This document shows positions 55,283 to 64,000 of a stretch of 64,000 bases of DNA, piece by piece. The stretch's first letter is position 1, and each line of letters begins with the position of its first letter. The notes beneath the pieces are model-generated. The model was not told where the DNA came from and made no database searches. It saw only the letters and a program-made list of their open reading frames with translations. This DNA comes from Planctomycetaceae bacterium (GTDB taxonomy: Bacteria > Planctomycetota > Planctomycetia > Pirellulales > Pirellulaceae), in assembly GCA_020638995.1 (NCBI GenBank), contig JACKHM010000001.1, positions 3,410,001-3,474,000 on the forward strand, given 5' to 3'. The position numbers and the translations under genes are program-made.

Positions 55283-56222
55283 GATTTGGTCCTCGGTTGG
55301 GGTGACAGTTACCGATCTATTACAGGCCGCGCGTTCACCTGTCTTACTGACGTGACATCCTTAGAAAGTTAAGTGGCGAATCAACGACTGTTTTGCACCG
55401 GGTATTCTCAGATTTGGGGTTGCTTCCGCTCGCGTTTAACACTGCCCATGCCGACACTATTATTCCGACGCTGTGCGTGGCGACTGACGTTCAAAGTCGA
55501 CCACTGTTCGCAATCTTCCAGGCGAACTCTTGGTGAACGAATCTGCCAAGGAAATCACTCTGGCAACCTCAGCTGAAAAAATGCGAGAAGTAGAAGACTT
55601 GCTCCGCGAAGAACCGAGCGGGAGGGGAAGTTCACCGCCGAATTACTGGGTGCCCATTGGCCCTCAGTGGCGAATGGCAATGGTGTCGGTCGGCTTCGAC
55701 CAATCTTCGAATCGCCTAAATCCGCAAGATTCTTTTATCTCGGACTTAACTCATCTTGTTCGCTACGTCCAACAGACAGAACTTGGATGCGGCGAGGCAG
55801 GACGAGGACGTCGAAAACTTCATGGTCCCAGACGCTGGATGATTCTGGCGAGGGAACAACATAATCTCACCGTCCCTCCTGCCTCACGCCGCGATCCATG
55901 CATCCCGTGCCACCGTAAGTGGAGGCACCCCGTCGAGAAACTCTTGCAGATCTGTCCCGATAATTGCGGTACCTAACGCTAAAGCGTCCATCGTTTCCTT
56001 TACCACACGCACGTGGACTTTATCTTAACCCTGGCGTGTCGTCTCCAGCGACTTCGCACCTCCCGCTTTTTATGCGTTAGACGGAGTTTCGCTCGGGGTA
56101 CCGTCGGCTGACATTCTCATGGCTTGATTTGAGTGGCTTAGCGTCCCTCGCTAAGATGACTTGAACGCATCCTTGAATTCAAATGCAGAGTACTAACCGT
56201 CTGATCATTGTCGGAGTCTGCA
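55283..56222. other. Intergenic region (940 bp)
   Basis: Divergent region between the tiny membrane genes (minus) and the 2046-aa TPR-CHAT gene (plus), so it holds promoters for both. A plus-strand frame at 55530-55976 (TTG/GTG start, helix SAEKMREVEDLLREEPSG) has no ribosome-binding site and becomes Arg/Pro-rich; I do not call it a gene, though its first ~70 codons could be an old remnant. No RNA gene or repeat recognised. Confidence 0.35.
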
Positions 56223-59200
56223 ATGAGAGTTGTCGTCGCCATGCTTTATCTTCTTGCCAGTCGTCACATTGAAGGTCGCCCGTCAACAATACGGAACGTC
56301 GTTGCAACGAGCATCGCTGCGTGTGCTTTCATTGCTGCCGCAGTGTGCTGCTCATTTCTAGGCGGCGACCTTAGTGCACAAGAAGATTCGCGAGTCCACT
56401 CGTTCGACGCCCTTGATGACTTGCAGCCCGATGGTGCACAGGTTCTCGCAGACAAACTTCGCGCTGCGCGCGACCAATTCAAGCCGCTGACTGATGAGGA
56501 CGTTCAGAAAGCATACGACGGACTGCAGCAGGCGACTCGCAAATTGGATTCGCTCTTCGCAAAAGCTTCTATAGAGGATGCTCGAACTTGGAGATCACAA
56601 CTTCTGTGGGATGAATTCCAAGCTGAATTGCGTCAGCATCCGAATCCGAGCTTGGCGACGCTCAACCGTTCGCTTGCCGGATTTAGCGCGCAGGTCGTCG
56701 GTCTGGAATTAGCAGAGTTCACCGAGGCACGGGCTGCGCTACGGCATTACATGAATATGATCGTGTTTCACTCAGTGTCCCAAGAAGAGCTGAAAATTGA
56801 ATTCGTCAAGCGGCTTGGCGAGTTGGCTGAGTTGCTCACAGCCTTGACGCCGAGCGATCCCCAGGCCCGCGTCGATGTCGGTCGAAGTTTGGGCTGGTTC
56901 GAACGCAGCGGACAGATTCAAGAACTCATCGACGAAGTGCGTACCGAAATGTCGCAGCCCAACATTCAATTAGCGGTATCGTATGATACTTCGTATTTTC
57001 GCTCACTTGTCAATACTCCGACAACGGACGGGCGAGTTTTTGGATGGCTGTCAGCCGGAGCGTCAGAGAGCGGGACGACGCTCCGATTTCGGTTCCACGG
57101 CTGGTGTGAGATGCGCGAGGCAACGACCGTGATCCCCATCGTTGGAACAGTTGACTTGAGGCAGCGTAGGCTGCATCCGGCACAACTTGCGTTCGACGTT
57201 CCCGAAGGCGTAACTTTCTCGCCCGACCACACGCGCAAGGCAATTGAACAAGCTGTCGACCGAATGGTTGATGGCTTCCTTGCTACGTTTCGTGACGAAG
57301 TCCGCAAGAGACTGCTACGTCGAAACGTAGACGCAAAGCTCCGTTTGTCGGGCGACCTCGATCATATTCAGGCCACGACCAAGTTCGCAGGGTCGTTTCA
57401 GCTAGGGGCGGATGAAAAGCCGCCAGTACTCGATTCTGAGTTCCCAGTGAGGCTCGACATTCATCAGTCGGCGTTTGGTAATTGTAGCGAATCGCTAATT
57501 GGTGGCGTGCTTGCGACCGACAGAGACTTTGCCGAACTACTATTTGGTTCGGCAGACGATCCCATACCAGATGCGTTGAAAGCGTCGGTCTCCGATGACG
57601 CTGAGCCATGGGCAATAACTTTCTCTCGATCTCAACCGATCAGCGTCGAAGTTGCAAACGGGGCGGTGACGATTGAAATTACATGTCAAAGTCTCCATCA
57701 AGGCGACGGATACCCTGCTGCCAACCTGCTTCTGAATGACGCGAAGACTGAAAGGCTTTACCGTCCCGAAATCAGAATCTCTCGTGAGTATGACATCAAG
57801 CTTCAGGGGGACGGCGGCCTACAACTGATATCCAAAGGAGCACTTAGCGTCGACTTTCTCGCCCAAAACGGTGAACCAGTTAAGAGTTACGGCGCGAGGC
57901 ACGCTGCAGCTGTCGGATTACTCACCAAAATATTCAACGCGATACTTAAACCGATAATACCTGAGCGGGTGTTCGATGGACTTTCGTTTCCAGGACCATG
58001 GGCAGGCCTGGGAAAGCTGAAAGCTCGTTTGGCCCAAACCTCGGGCGGTTGGCTTTCGCTTGGTTTCGAACAGATCCCCCCAGCGTTCACGACGGATGAG
58101 GTGAACATCTCGATTGTTAGTCCTGAGCGGTACTTTTCATCGCCACGTCAATTCGACACCCCGGAATCCCTGACAGCCATGGCGGCGTATCGGTCGATGT
58201 ACGCCAATGTTAATGAGTACCTGCTGCGTAACGAACTTGATGCGGCGCTCTCGCTTTGGCAACACGGAATTCTAGATGAACCCATTTTGGCGCGCACAAC
58301 GGAGTACCAATCGACCGACGTCGATAACTGGCTGAAAGCTGCCGGATTCACAAGCGGCGATGATGAACCAAGGCGACGAAGGCATCTTGCAACGGCACAG
58401 AATTTCAGCAAATTGCGACTCGAAGAGCAACCGGAGCTATTCGAAGGCTTGCGAACGTTCAACGAAAAGCAAGCAAAGCTGCGGAGCGACATTGAGACGG
58501 GACGAGAACACGACGCGACGGAATTGGCCCAAAATATCGTTCACGGAACGAAGTACCTTGTCGGTGGAGACCATCTCCTCTACGCGAAAGCGCTTTACGA
58601 TCTAGCAATGGTTCACTTCGAATATGCGAACTATCAGGCCGCTGCGGATGCGTTACGTGCCGAACTCACAGTCAGTTCCGCCGTACTCGGAGTGCAACAC
58701 CCCGCTGTCATCGAGAGCCTCGCATTGCTCGCAGACATATATCAACAACTCGCCGACTATTCGAACGAAGCGGCAATTCGTGAGCTAGTCGTGCGTGCTC
58801 GCGAGCTTGCAATTGGCAGCAAGGACTGGAGGACAACCGACGCACGCATTCAGCTAGAAGACGCTCGCCTCATGCAGTCATTCGAAGAGCAGGAGCTTGC
58901 CCAATTGAAAGAGGCGGACAACTTATACGCCCGAGCGGAGCAACTTCGGGTAATAGAGCGTTGGGAAGATGCTCGACAAACGGTCGCAGCGTCTTGGCGG
59001 ATCCGTCGTCAAATCTACGGAGAAGATCATATTCGCACTGCAGAGTGCCGGCTCTTGCTCGGCGCGATACTTCGAGATTCTGGCAACTCAGAAAAGGCCG
59101 CACTGGCAATGCGGCAGTACGGCTCCGCCCTCGCGAAACAACTCGGGGCTGTTCATCCAAAGGTCGCCGAAGCCCTCACCAAGCTTGGGAGCGTATATCG

Positions 59201-62200
59201 AGAGCAGGGTAACTGGGAACAAGCTGTCAAGGTTGCGCATAACTCAGCCGCCATTACCGAGCAACTCTACAGTGCCGAATCTTGGCAAGTGAGGGTCGCG
59301 AATTCAACGCTTAGAGAATACAGATCGAATCAATTTGAACCTGAAAAGAGAGGACAATTCGCCGAAGCAATGAAGTCACTTGAGTCCAGGCTCGCACAAC
59401 CAGTTGAGTCAAGTGATTATTACAAATTACTTCACCAAGCGAACGAACTGATCGATTTTGCCTTAAAACATTTTGGCGAAGACGATCCGGCACACGCAAA
59501 AAGTCGGATTCTGCTGGCGGAATCACTCACCAAGGCATATGTTCTGGACGAAAGTCAGGAGTCAAACGTTTCAGTGATCGTCCGCTGGTTCCCCTGGTGC
59601 CTGCCTCGAAGTAAAAACAGTGAAGTAGTATTCAAGAACTTATCTTTCGCACTTGAGATCTTCAAACGAACGCTCGGCACAAAGCACCCAGAATATTTGC
59701 GAGCCTTGCTTCATGCCGCCAGCATTAACCAGCGGTTGCTCCGCTTTCGCCAAGCCGAAGCACTTTATCAAGAGGCGTATGAAATTGTCGAGTCGATCGA
59801 TGACGCCCTATCACCACGCGCCGGCGATGTGCTTACACAATGGGCTAACGCACTTGTAGAAAACGGACAAAGCGAAACTGCAGAGTCTAAAGTACGTCAA
59901 GCTGTTCGCGCCTATCGGAGGTCGTTAGGCGCCAATCATCCAGACTCTGTTTCCGCATTTGAGCAACTTGTGGACGTTCTGTTTTCACGGGGACACTTGG
60001 TCGAGGCTGAGTCCGTCGCACGAGAAATGGTCGTCCTGACCGCGAATCTCTGGGGCGACAACCACCCACGGTACGGTCGTTCTCTTGGCCGACTGGCAGA
60101 ACTTAACCGCAGTTTGGGCGATTACAAACAGGCCGACAACTTATATGTCCAGTGCCTGAAGATTTCAAAAAACACTCTGCACTGGGCCGAGAATGCAATT
60201 AATGCGGCCTCCTTCTACTCGGACCTAGGCCAGCTCGACATTGCGGAACAACTAGCCAATGAAGCAGTCGACATCGCGAGGAGCGGCGAGGACAAACTGG
60301 TGTATTCAGACGCCTTGTTAATGCGTTCCCAACTGTTTGCTACCAGACAGGAGTTTGATCGCGGGATTGAGTCTTGCCGAGCGGCGATCGATGCACTTGG
60401 ATTGAATCAGACAAGTCGAACAAGAGTACGAGAGGCGAAGGCTCGACAGCACTTGGCAGAGCTACTAATGCAAATTGGCTCTTACTCCGAATCGGAGTCG
60501 GAGTTTCAAGCGGCCATAGACCTCTACAAACGATGGGCCGATGCACACGTGAAATACTTCGACGCTCTCGACGGGAAAGCAGTTCTCTATCGGCGCACGA
60601 AACGCTGGGACGATGCACGAGAAGTGACAACCTGGGCACGAAAAGCGAGAAGACGTTTCATTACTTCTATCCTTCCTGGCCTTCCAGAACGCCAGCAATT
60701 TGAGTTTCTCAGCACGCGAGAAGCTCCTTCCTTCAGTCAAGCAATCTCGCTTTGCGCGGTGAATCCTGACTCAAGCACTGTGTCCGCGTCTGCCGAGTGG
60801 GTACTCAATGGCAAAGCGCTTGCCTTCGAGGCCCTTGCTCAGAATGCTCTACAAATCAGAAACGCTAGTGATGCGGAAACCCAAGATGTGGTGCGGGAAC
60901 TTCGGACATTACAAGCACATCTGGCAAGCTCGCAGAACACGAGCGGACAGGCCTCGGAGGAATTGGCCTCATCCGGCCAACGCCTCGAAGAACTGCAACG
61001 TACGCTCGCGACCCAACTAATTAACGAGAATGGCAGTCCGGGGTCTTCTTCGTGGTTCCCGCTCGAAAATGTGCGGAACCGGCTAAGCGATGATACCGCA
61101 CTGATCGAGTTTGCGCGCTTCAAGACAGACGAGGCTGTCGGTAACGTCGATCACTATGCCGCATGGATCATCAGCAATCAACACGACACTACCTTTGTTG
61201 ATTTGGGTCCTGCAACAACTATCGATAACGCTATTCGAGCCTTCCGCAACTCGTGGGGCGTTAATGGAAATCGCGGAGCCACGCCCGGTGTTAGTACTGG
61301 CGGCCTAGACCGCACTGTGCTCGCGCAGCGAGATACCCTCTCGACACTTCTTATTCGACCGATTGAACCCACTCTTTCGAGATACAAAGGGTGGCTAATT
61401 AGTCCGGACTCGAATCTTTGGTTCGTCCCATGGGCTGCACTTCGGAAACGCAATAACAAGCTCGTGATTGAGGACCACGCAACGGGTTATCTAGTTACTG
61501 GACGTCATGTAAAAACCGAATTTCGCTCAGATGTTTTCGCACCTGGGCCTTCACGCCAGACGATGATTGTCGCGGATCCATCCTACGCCGAAATTCCCGC
61601 AGACATCTCGCAAAGTTTCTATCGCGGACCGACGAATCTGAATCGAGGCGGGCAGATTTGGGCGCGGTTGCCGGGCACGTTAATGGAGGCCAACGCGATT
61701 CAGCCAAAGATCGAGAAATACGATGGGGTGAAGCCCATTTTGTACAGCGGCGCTCATGCGTCAGAGCAAGTCGTCAAAAGCTTCCGTAGTCCTCGTGCTT
61801 CCGTCATTATCACCCATGGCTTTCATGACGCCGCTCCGGCGACCGGATTTGATAGTCATTCGGCTAACCCTCTACTCCGATGTGGACTGGTCCTCGCCGG
61901 GGCCAATCAGCAAGAGACGTTAGAGGAAGAAAATGACGGAATACTGACTGGTCTTGAGATCGTCGGTTTGGATCTGCAGCACACCGATCTCGTGGTCCTG
62001 AGCGCGTGCGATACCGGGGTGGGCGACGTGCTCGATGCCGAGGGCGTCGCCGGGCTTCGGCAATCGTTCCAGCTTGCCGGCGCTGAAGTTGTTTTGTCCA
62101 CACTATGGCGGATTCCAGATCGAGAAACCGCGGATTTGATGAGTCGTTTTTGGGACCACATGAATGAAACGCGCAGTCCTGCTCAGGCTTTACGAGCGGC

Positions 62201-62363
62201 GCAACTGGAGGTAATCAAAGAAGCCACGCAAAACGGACACGAAGCGAATCTATTCTCCTGGGCCGCCTTCACTGTAACGGGAGAAACACTCAATCGACGG
62301 AGAATTGAACTTAAACTTCGCGCGACTCGACCGATCAACCCTGCGTTGGATGCATTGGAGTAG
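56223..62363 (+). CDS. Giant exported TPR-CHAT protease-like protein (2046 aa)
   Basis: ATG at 56223 with GGAG 6 nt upstream, preferred over a TTG at 56208. A hydrophobic segment at ~32-50 (VVATSIAACAFIAAAVCCSF) is a late signal peptide or anchor. Residues ~70-660 are a large non-TPR region, helical at first and then beta-rich (e.g. RFRFHGWCEMREATTVIPIV), with no known domain. TPR-type repeats fill ~700-1480. The CHAT domain has His1865 (IITHGFHDA) and Cys1929 (LSACDTGVGD), with GVAGLRQSFQLAGAEVVLST after it. It is the most diverged of the five CHAT proteins here. The large N-terminal beta region suggests an additional ligand- or envelope-binding role. Confidence 0.9.
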   Translation: MRVVVAMLYLLASRHIEGRPSTIRNVVATSIAACAFIAAAVCCSFLGGDLSAQEDSRVHSFDALDDLQPDGAQVLADKLRAARDQFKPLTDEDVQKAYDGLQQATRKLDSLFAKASIEDARTWRSQLLWDEFQAELRQHPNPSLATLNRSLAGFSAQVVGLELAEFTEARAALRHYMNMIVFHSVSQEELKIEFVKRLGELAELLTALTPSDPQARVDVGRSLGWFERSGQIQELIDEVRTEMSQPNIQLAVSYDTSYFRSLVNTPTTDGRVFGWLSAGASESGTTLRFRFHGWCEMREATTVIPIVGTVDLRQRRLHPAQLAFDVPEGVTFSPDHTRKAIEQAVDRMVDGFLATFRDEVRKRLLRRNVDAKLRLSGDLDHIQATTKFAGSFQLGADEKPPVLDSEFPVRLDIHQSAFGNCSESLIGGVLATDRDFAELLFGSADDPIPDALKASVSDDAEPWAITFSRSQPISVEVANGAVTIEITCQSLHQGDGYPAANLLLNDAKTERLYRPEIRISREYDIKLQGDGGLQLISKGALSVDFLAQNGEPVKSYGARHAAAVGLLTKIFNAILKPIIPERVFDGLSFPGPWAGLGKLKARLAQTSGGWLSLGFEQIPPAFTTDEVNISIVSPERYFSSPRQFDTPESLTAMAAYRSMYANVNEYLLRNELDAALSLWQHGILDEPILARTTEYQSTDVDNWLKAAGFTSGDDEPRRRRHLATAQNFSKLRLEEQPELFEGLRTFNEKQAKLRSDIETGREHDATELAQNIVHGTKYLVGGDHLLYAKALYDLAMVHFEYANYQAAADALRAELTVSSAVLGVQHPAVIESLALLADIYQQLADYSNEAAIRELVVRARELAIGSKDWRTTDARIQLEDARLMQSFEEQELAQLKEADNLYARAEQLRVIERWEDARQTVAASWRIRRQIYGEDHIRTAECRLLLGAILRDSGNSEKAALAMRQYGSALAKQLGAVHPKVAEALTKLGSVYREQGNWEQAVKVAHNSAAITEQLYSAESWQVRVANSTLREYRSNQFEPEKRGQFAEAMKSLESRLAQPVESSDYYKLLHQANELIDFALKHFGEDDPAHAKSRILLAESLTKAYVLDESQESNVSVIVRWFPWCLPRSKNSEVVFKNLSFALEIFKRTLGTKHPEYLRALLHAASINQRLLRFRQAEALYQEAYEIVESIDDALSPRAGDVLTQWANALVENGQSETAESKVRQAVRAYRRSLGANHPDSVSAFEQLVDVLFSRGHLVEAESVAREMVVLTANLWGDNHPRYGRSLGRLAELNRSLGDYKQADNLYVQCLKISKNTLHWAENAINAASFYSDLGQLDIAEQLANEAVDIARSGEDKLVYSDALLMRSQLFATRQEFDRGIESCRAAIDALGLNQTSRTRVREAKARQHLAELLMQIGSYSESESEFQAAIDLYKRWADAHVKYFDALDGKAVLYRRTKRWDDAREVTTWARKARRRFITSILPGLPERQQFEFLSTREAPSFSQAISLCAVNPDSSTVSASAEWVLNGKALAFEALAQNALQIRNASDAETQDVVRELRTLQAHLASSQNTSGQASEELASSGQRLEELQRTLATQLINENGSPGSSSWFPLENVRNRLSDDTALIEFARFKTDEAVGNVDHYAAWIISNQHDTTFVDLGPATTIDNAIRAFRNSWGVNGNRGATPGVSTGGLDRTVLAQRDTLSTLLIRPIEPTLSRYKGWLISPDSNLWFVPWAALRKRNNKLVIEDHATGYLVTGRHVKTEFRSDVFAPGPSRQTMIVADPSYAEIPADISQSFYRGPTNLNRGGQIWARLPGTLMEANAIQPKIEKYDGVKPILYSGAHASEQVVKSFRSPRASVIITHGFHDAAPATGFDSHSANPLLRCGLVLAGANQQETLEEENDGILTGLEIVGLDLQHTDLVVLSACDTGVGDVLDAEGVAGLRQSFQLAGAEVVLSTLWRIPDRETADLMSRFWDHMNETRSPAQALRAAQLEVIKEATQNGHEANLFSWAAFTVTGETLNRRRIELKLRATRPINPALDALE

Positions 62364-62695
62364 ACCGCAATGGGAGTCGACTGCCGACAACGAATTGGCG
62401 GGAGGCGATGCTCTCGAATGCCGGAAGTTCGACCGGGTACAACTGTCTGTATCGAAATTGATTACAGGAAATTCATGCGAAAGACTGAATTCGGTCGAGT
62501 CGTGGACACGACGAAGCCCAATTCAATCATTAGTGTGAACTTCGGTAAGAAGCAAAGGTATAACGCTTTGCGTCAGGCCATCTCTCGATGGTTGCTTGCG
62601 GATCCGGACGTCGCCCCGCTGAATTGCGGTTTGTCGACCGCCGCTTGGTTGGCGGGCATGCGAAATATAAGCCGCGACCGTTCGCTATGCGAATG
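62364..62695. other. Convergent intergenic gap (332 bp)
   Basis: Between the TPR-CHAT stop and the end of the helicase-nuclease gene. A plus-strand frame from 62475 (MRKTEFGRVVDTTKPNSIIS, with AGGA 6 nt upstream) to 62735 could encode 86 residues, but it overlaps the convergent helicase gene by 40 bp and has no recognised domain, so I leave it uncalled. Confidence 0.35.
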
Positions 62696-64000
62696 TCAAA
62701 CAGATTTTGCAACAACACCGGCGAGTGGAAAATGAATCCACGTTGATTCTACGGTCTCGCCCACCGATGTGAGAACTTCGCGGTAGGCGGCGAGTTGCCC
62801 CGTGAATTGTTCGGCCTTGGCTTCGCATTGTTCGCGTCGAATGGGAGCGCTCTTGTGATCGATGACGACCACTTCGCCGCTTGGCAACTGAAGTACTAAG
62901 TCGAGCGTGCCGTTCCAGTTGCCACCGGCCGCCCGTGGTCCGCTCGCGGCTGTCTCGACGTGCCATTGTGCTCCCGGAAAGTGCTCCTCAACCCATAGAT
63001 AAAACCGTTCACCCGAGGAAACGAGAGCGTTCGGCGAAAGGATACCGGTGACCGAGAACGCTGCAAGACAACGTTCGGCTACACGTTCTTTCGCAGCACC
63101 ATTGATCGACAGAATCGATGGAATCGCGGCAAGATAGCTGTGTACGGCGTCCCCAATCGCGGCGAACTGGTCTTCAGTGGCGCCTGTTGGAAAATACGCC
63201 GGACCTGACAGTTTCTCCACAAGGAACGCGGTGCCGTCTGGTTTGGCGGGTGCTTGGCTCGGTGAGTGAAAGCGGGGAAAGTACTCCGGAGGGTTTGGGT
63301 TCCCCGTCAGTGAGAGCCAGCGTTCTCGCTCCTTCGCTGCAAACCGACACTCGTCAACCATCTCAGCGTTTAACCGTCGCACAACGAACGACGTATCAAT
63401 TCCCGGCAGTTTGTGCTCCCCTTCGCCAAGGCTGCAGTCGAGCAACGAATCCACCACGGAGAGTTGTCCCAACCACGCGTACTTTCCGTCCCGATGCGCA
63501 AAAACGAGTTTGCTTTTGGCTCGTGTGCACCCAACGTAAAGCAATCGGAGATTTTCGGCGGTCTCGCGAATTGCACGAGCTTGCCCTTCGGCGGATGCGA
63601 GAGCGTCGTTTTCGAGTCCACTTCCAGTACGCAGCCCGCCGAATTGGCCATCCGTTTCACCGAAGGGCCACGTCCATGATCGCAAGGTCCGTCCTTCCAA
63701 AGGGTCGGCGTCGCTTTGTCCACCACCGGTGACGACCGGTGACCACATTCCAGGCGAGCGATCGGAGTTTAATCCGCTGAGTATGACGACTGGCCATTCC
63801 AGCCCTTTGGCCGAGTGGTAGGTCATCAGCGTCACGGCATCGTGCCCCTGCGGTGGGTAGCGAAGGTCAAGTGCATCGCTGGCAAGCTGCTCAAGGTAGA
63901 GAATCAGACCGCTCAGCGTCGCCGCCTGACCGCTGTCCATGGCGGTCTCCTCATATTCGCCGGTATGTCGCAAAAGCGAGTCGAGATTCGAGCAGCGCCG
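62696..64000 (-). CDS. AddA/RecB-like helicase-nuclease, C-terminal part
   Basis: 434 residues visible; the frame continues beyond the window edge at 64000, so the N-terminal helicase domains are missing from view. UvrD-type motifs V and VI are present (TYHSAKGLEWPVVIL; LRLLYVGCTRAKSKL). The C-terminal third is a PD-(D/E)XK nuclease: AIGDAVHSYL, then GTLDLVLQLPSGEVVVIDHK with the D...DxK core, and QLAAYREVL. This arrangement matches AddA-type subunits of recombinational repair and DNA degradation complexes. No Fe-S cysteine cluster is seen in the visible part. It is convergent with the TPR-CHAT gene and unrelated to the protease theme. Confidence 0.85.
   Translation of the reverse strand, partial: RRCSNLDSLLRHTGEYEETAMDSGQAATLSGLILYLEQLASDALDLRYPPQGHDAVTLMTYHSAKGLEWPVVILSGLNSDRSPGMWSPVVTGGGQSDADPLEGRTLRSWTWPFGETDGQFGGLRTGSGLENDALASAEGQARAIRETAENLRLLYVGCTRAKSKLVFAHRDGKYAWLGQLSVVDSLLDCSLGEGEHKLPGIDTSFVVRRLNAEMVDECRFAAKERERWLSLTGNPNPPEYFPRFHSPSQAPAKPDGTAFLVEKLSGPAYFPTGATEDQFAAIGDAVHSYLAAIPSILSINGAAKERVAERCLAAFSVTGILSPNALVSSGERFYLWVEEHFPGAQWHVETAASGPRAAGGNWNGTLDLVLQLPSGEVVVIDHKSAPIRREQCEAKAEQFTGQLAAYREVLTSVGETVESTWIHFPLAGVVAKSV

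Noticed and set aside
55530..55976. 148-codon plus-strand frame
   Set aside because: TTG/GTG start without ribosome-binding site; the second half is low-complexity Arg/Pro-rich and no domain is seen.
1898..62363. Link to Craspase (Csx29) or gasdermin systems
   Set aside because: No CRISPR array, Cas gene or gasdermin-like frame in the window, and the proteases here are exported.
62475..62735. 86-codon plus-strand frame
   Set aside because: Weak start, 40-bp overlap with the convergent helicase gene, no recognisable family.

Overview
This window looks like a chromosome segment from a planctomycete, probably of the Pirellulales group. That is an inference from the gene families: very large secreted TPR-CHAT proteins, WD40-caspase fusions, divergent ECF-type sigma factors and planctomycete-style IS1380 and ISL3 elements. 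No rRNA or other taxonomic marker gene is present to confirm it.

Layout. 1-15635 is one long minus-strand run. In transcription order it holds a secreted caspase-like protease (13515-15635), a 100-aa secreted protein, an HtrA/DegP-type protease with two PDZ domains and a clear terminator, a NADAR-domain protein, two secreted TPR-CHAT proteases (6594-9950 and 1898-6400), and an ECF-like sigma factor followed by its probable membrane anti-sigma factor, which is cut by the window edge. A divergent promoter region (15636-16031) separates this from a plus-strand cluster at 16032-25175: a small pre-peptidase-C-like protein, a 1625-aa TPR-CHAT protein with a PDZ domain inside its protease domain, an unknown secreted protein, a second pre-peptidase-C-like protein and a second caspase-like protease.

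25176-34150 is accessory DNA. It holds two related small genes (one repeat unit and two repeat units), a tmRNA-like structured RNA without a tag reading frame, a three-gene minus-strand unit of MoxR ATPase, VWA/metallopeptidase and an unknown protein, a second NADAR gene, and an IS1380-family element sitting in the remnant of a third NADAR gene. 34151-41050 has a second trypsin-like protease and a TPR-CHAT gene split by an ISL3-family element with intact 8-bp target duplications. 41323-45083 has an unknown cytoplasmic protein and a caspase-Sel1-PDZ predicted lipoprotein. 45399-54384 has two tandem WD40-caspase proteins, followed by two tiny membrane proteins. 56223-62363 encodes a 2046-aa TPR-CHAT protein. 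The window ends in the C-terminal half of an AddA/RecB-like helicase-nuclease.

Theme. Ten genes (five CHAT, one of them IS-disrupted, and five caspase-like) encode clan-CD cysteine proteases with His/Cys dyads, nearly all with export signals. They are interleaved with two trypsin-like proteases, PDZ domains, small secreted proteins and NADAR (ADP-ribose-linked) enzymes. I infer an exported proteolytic, possibly signalling or cell-fate, network that has expanded by duplication and is still being reshaped by insertion sequences. No CRISPR array, Cas gene or gasdermin was seen, so a link to the known Craspase or gasdermin systems is not supported here.
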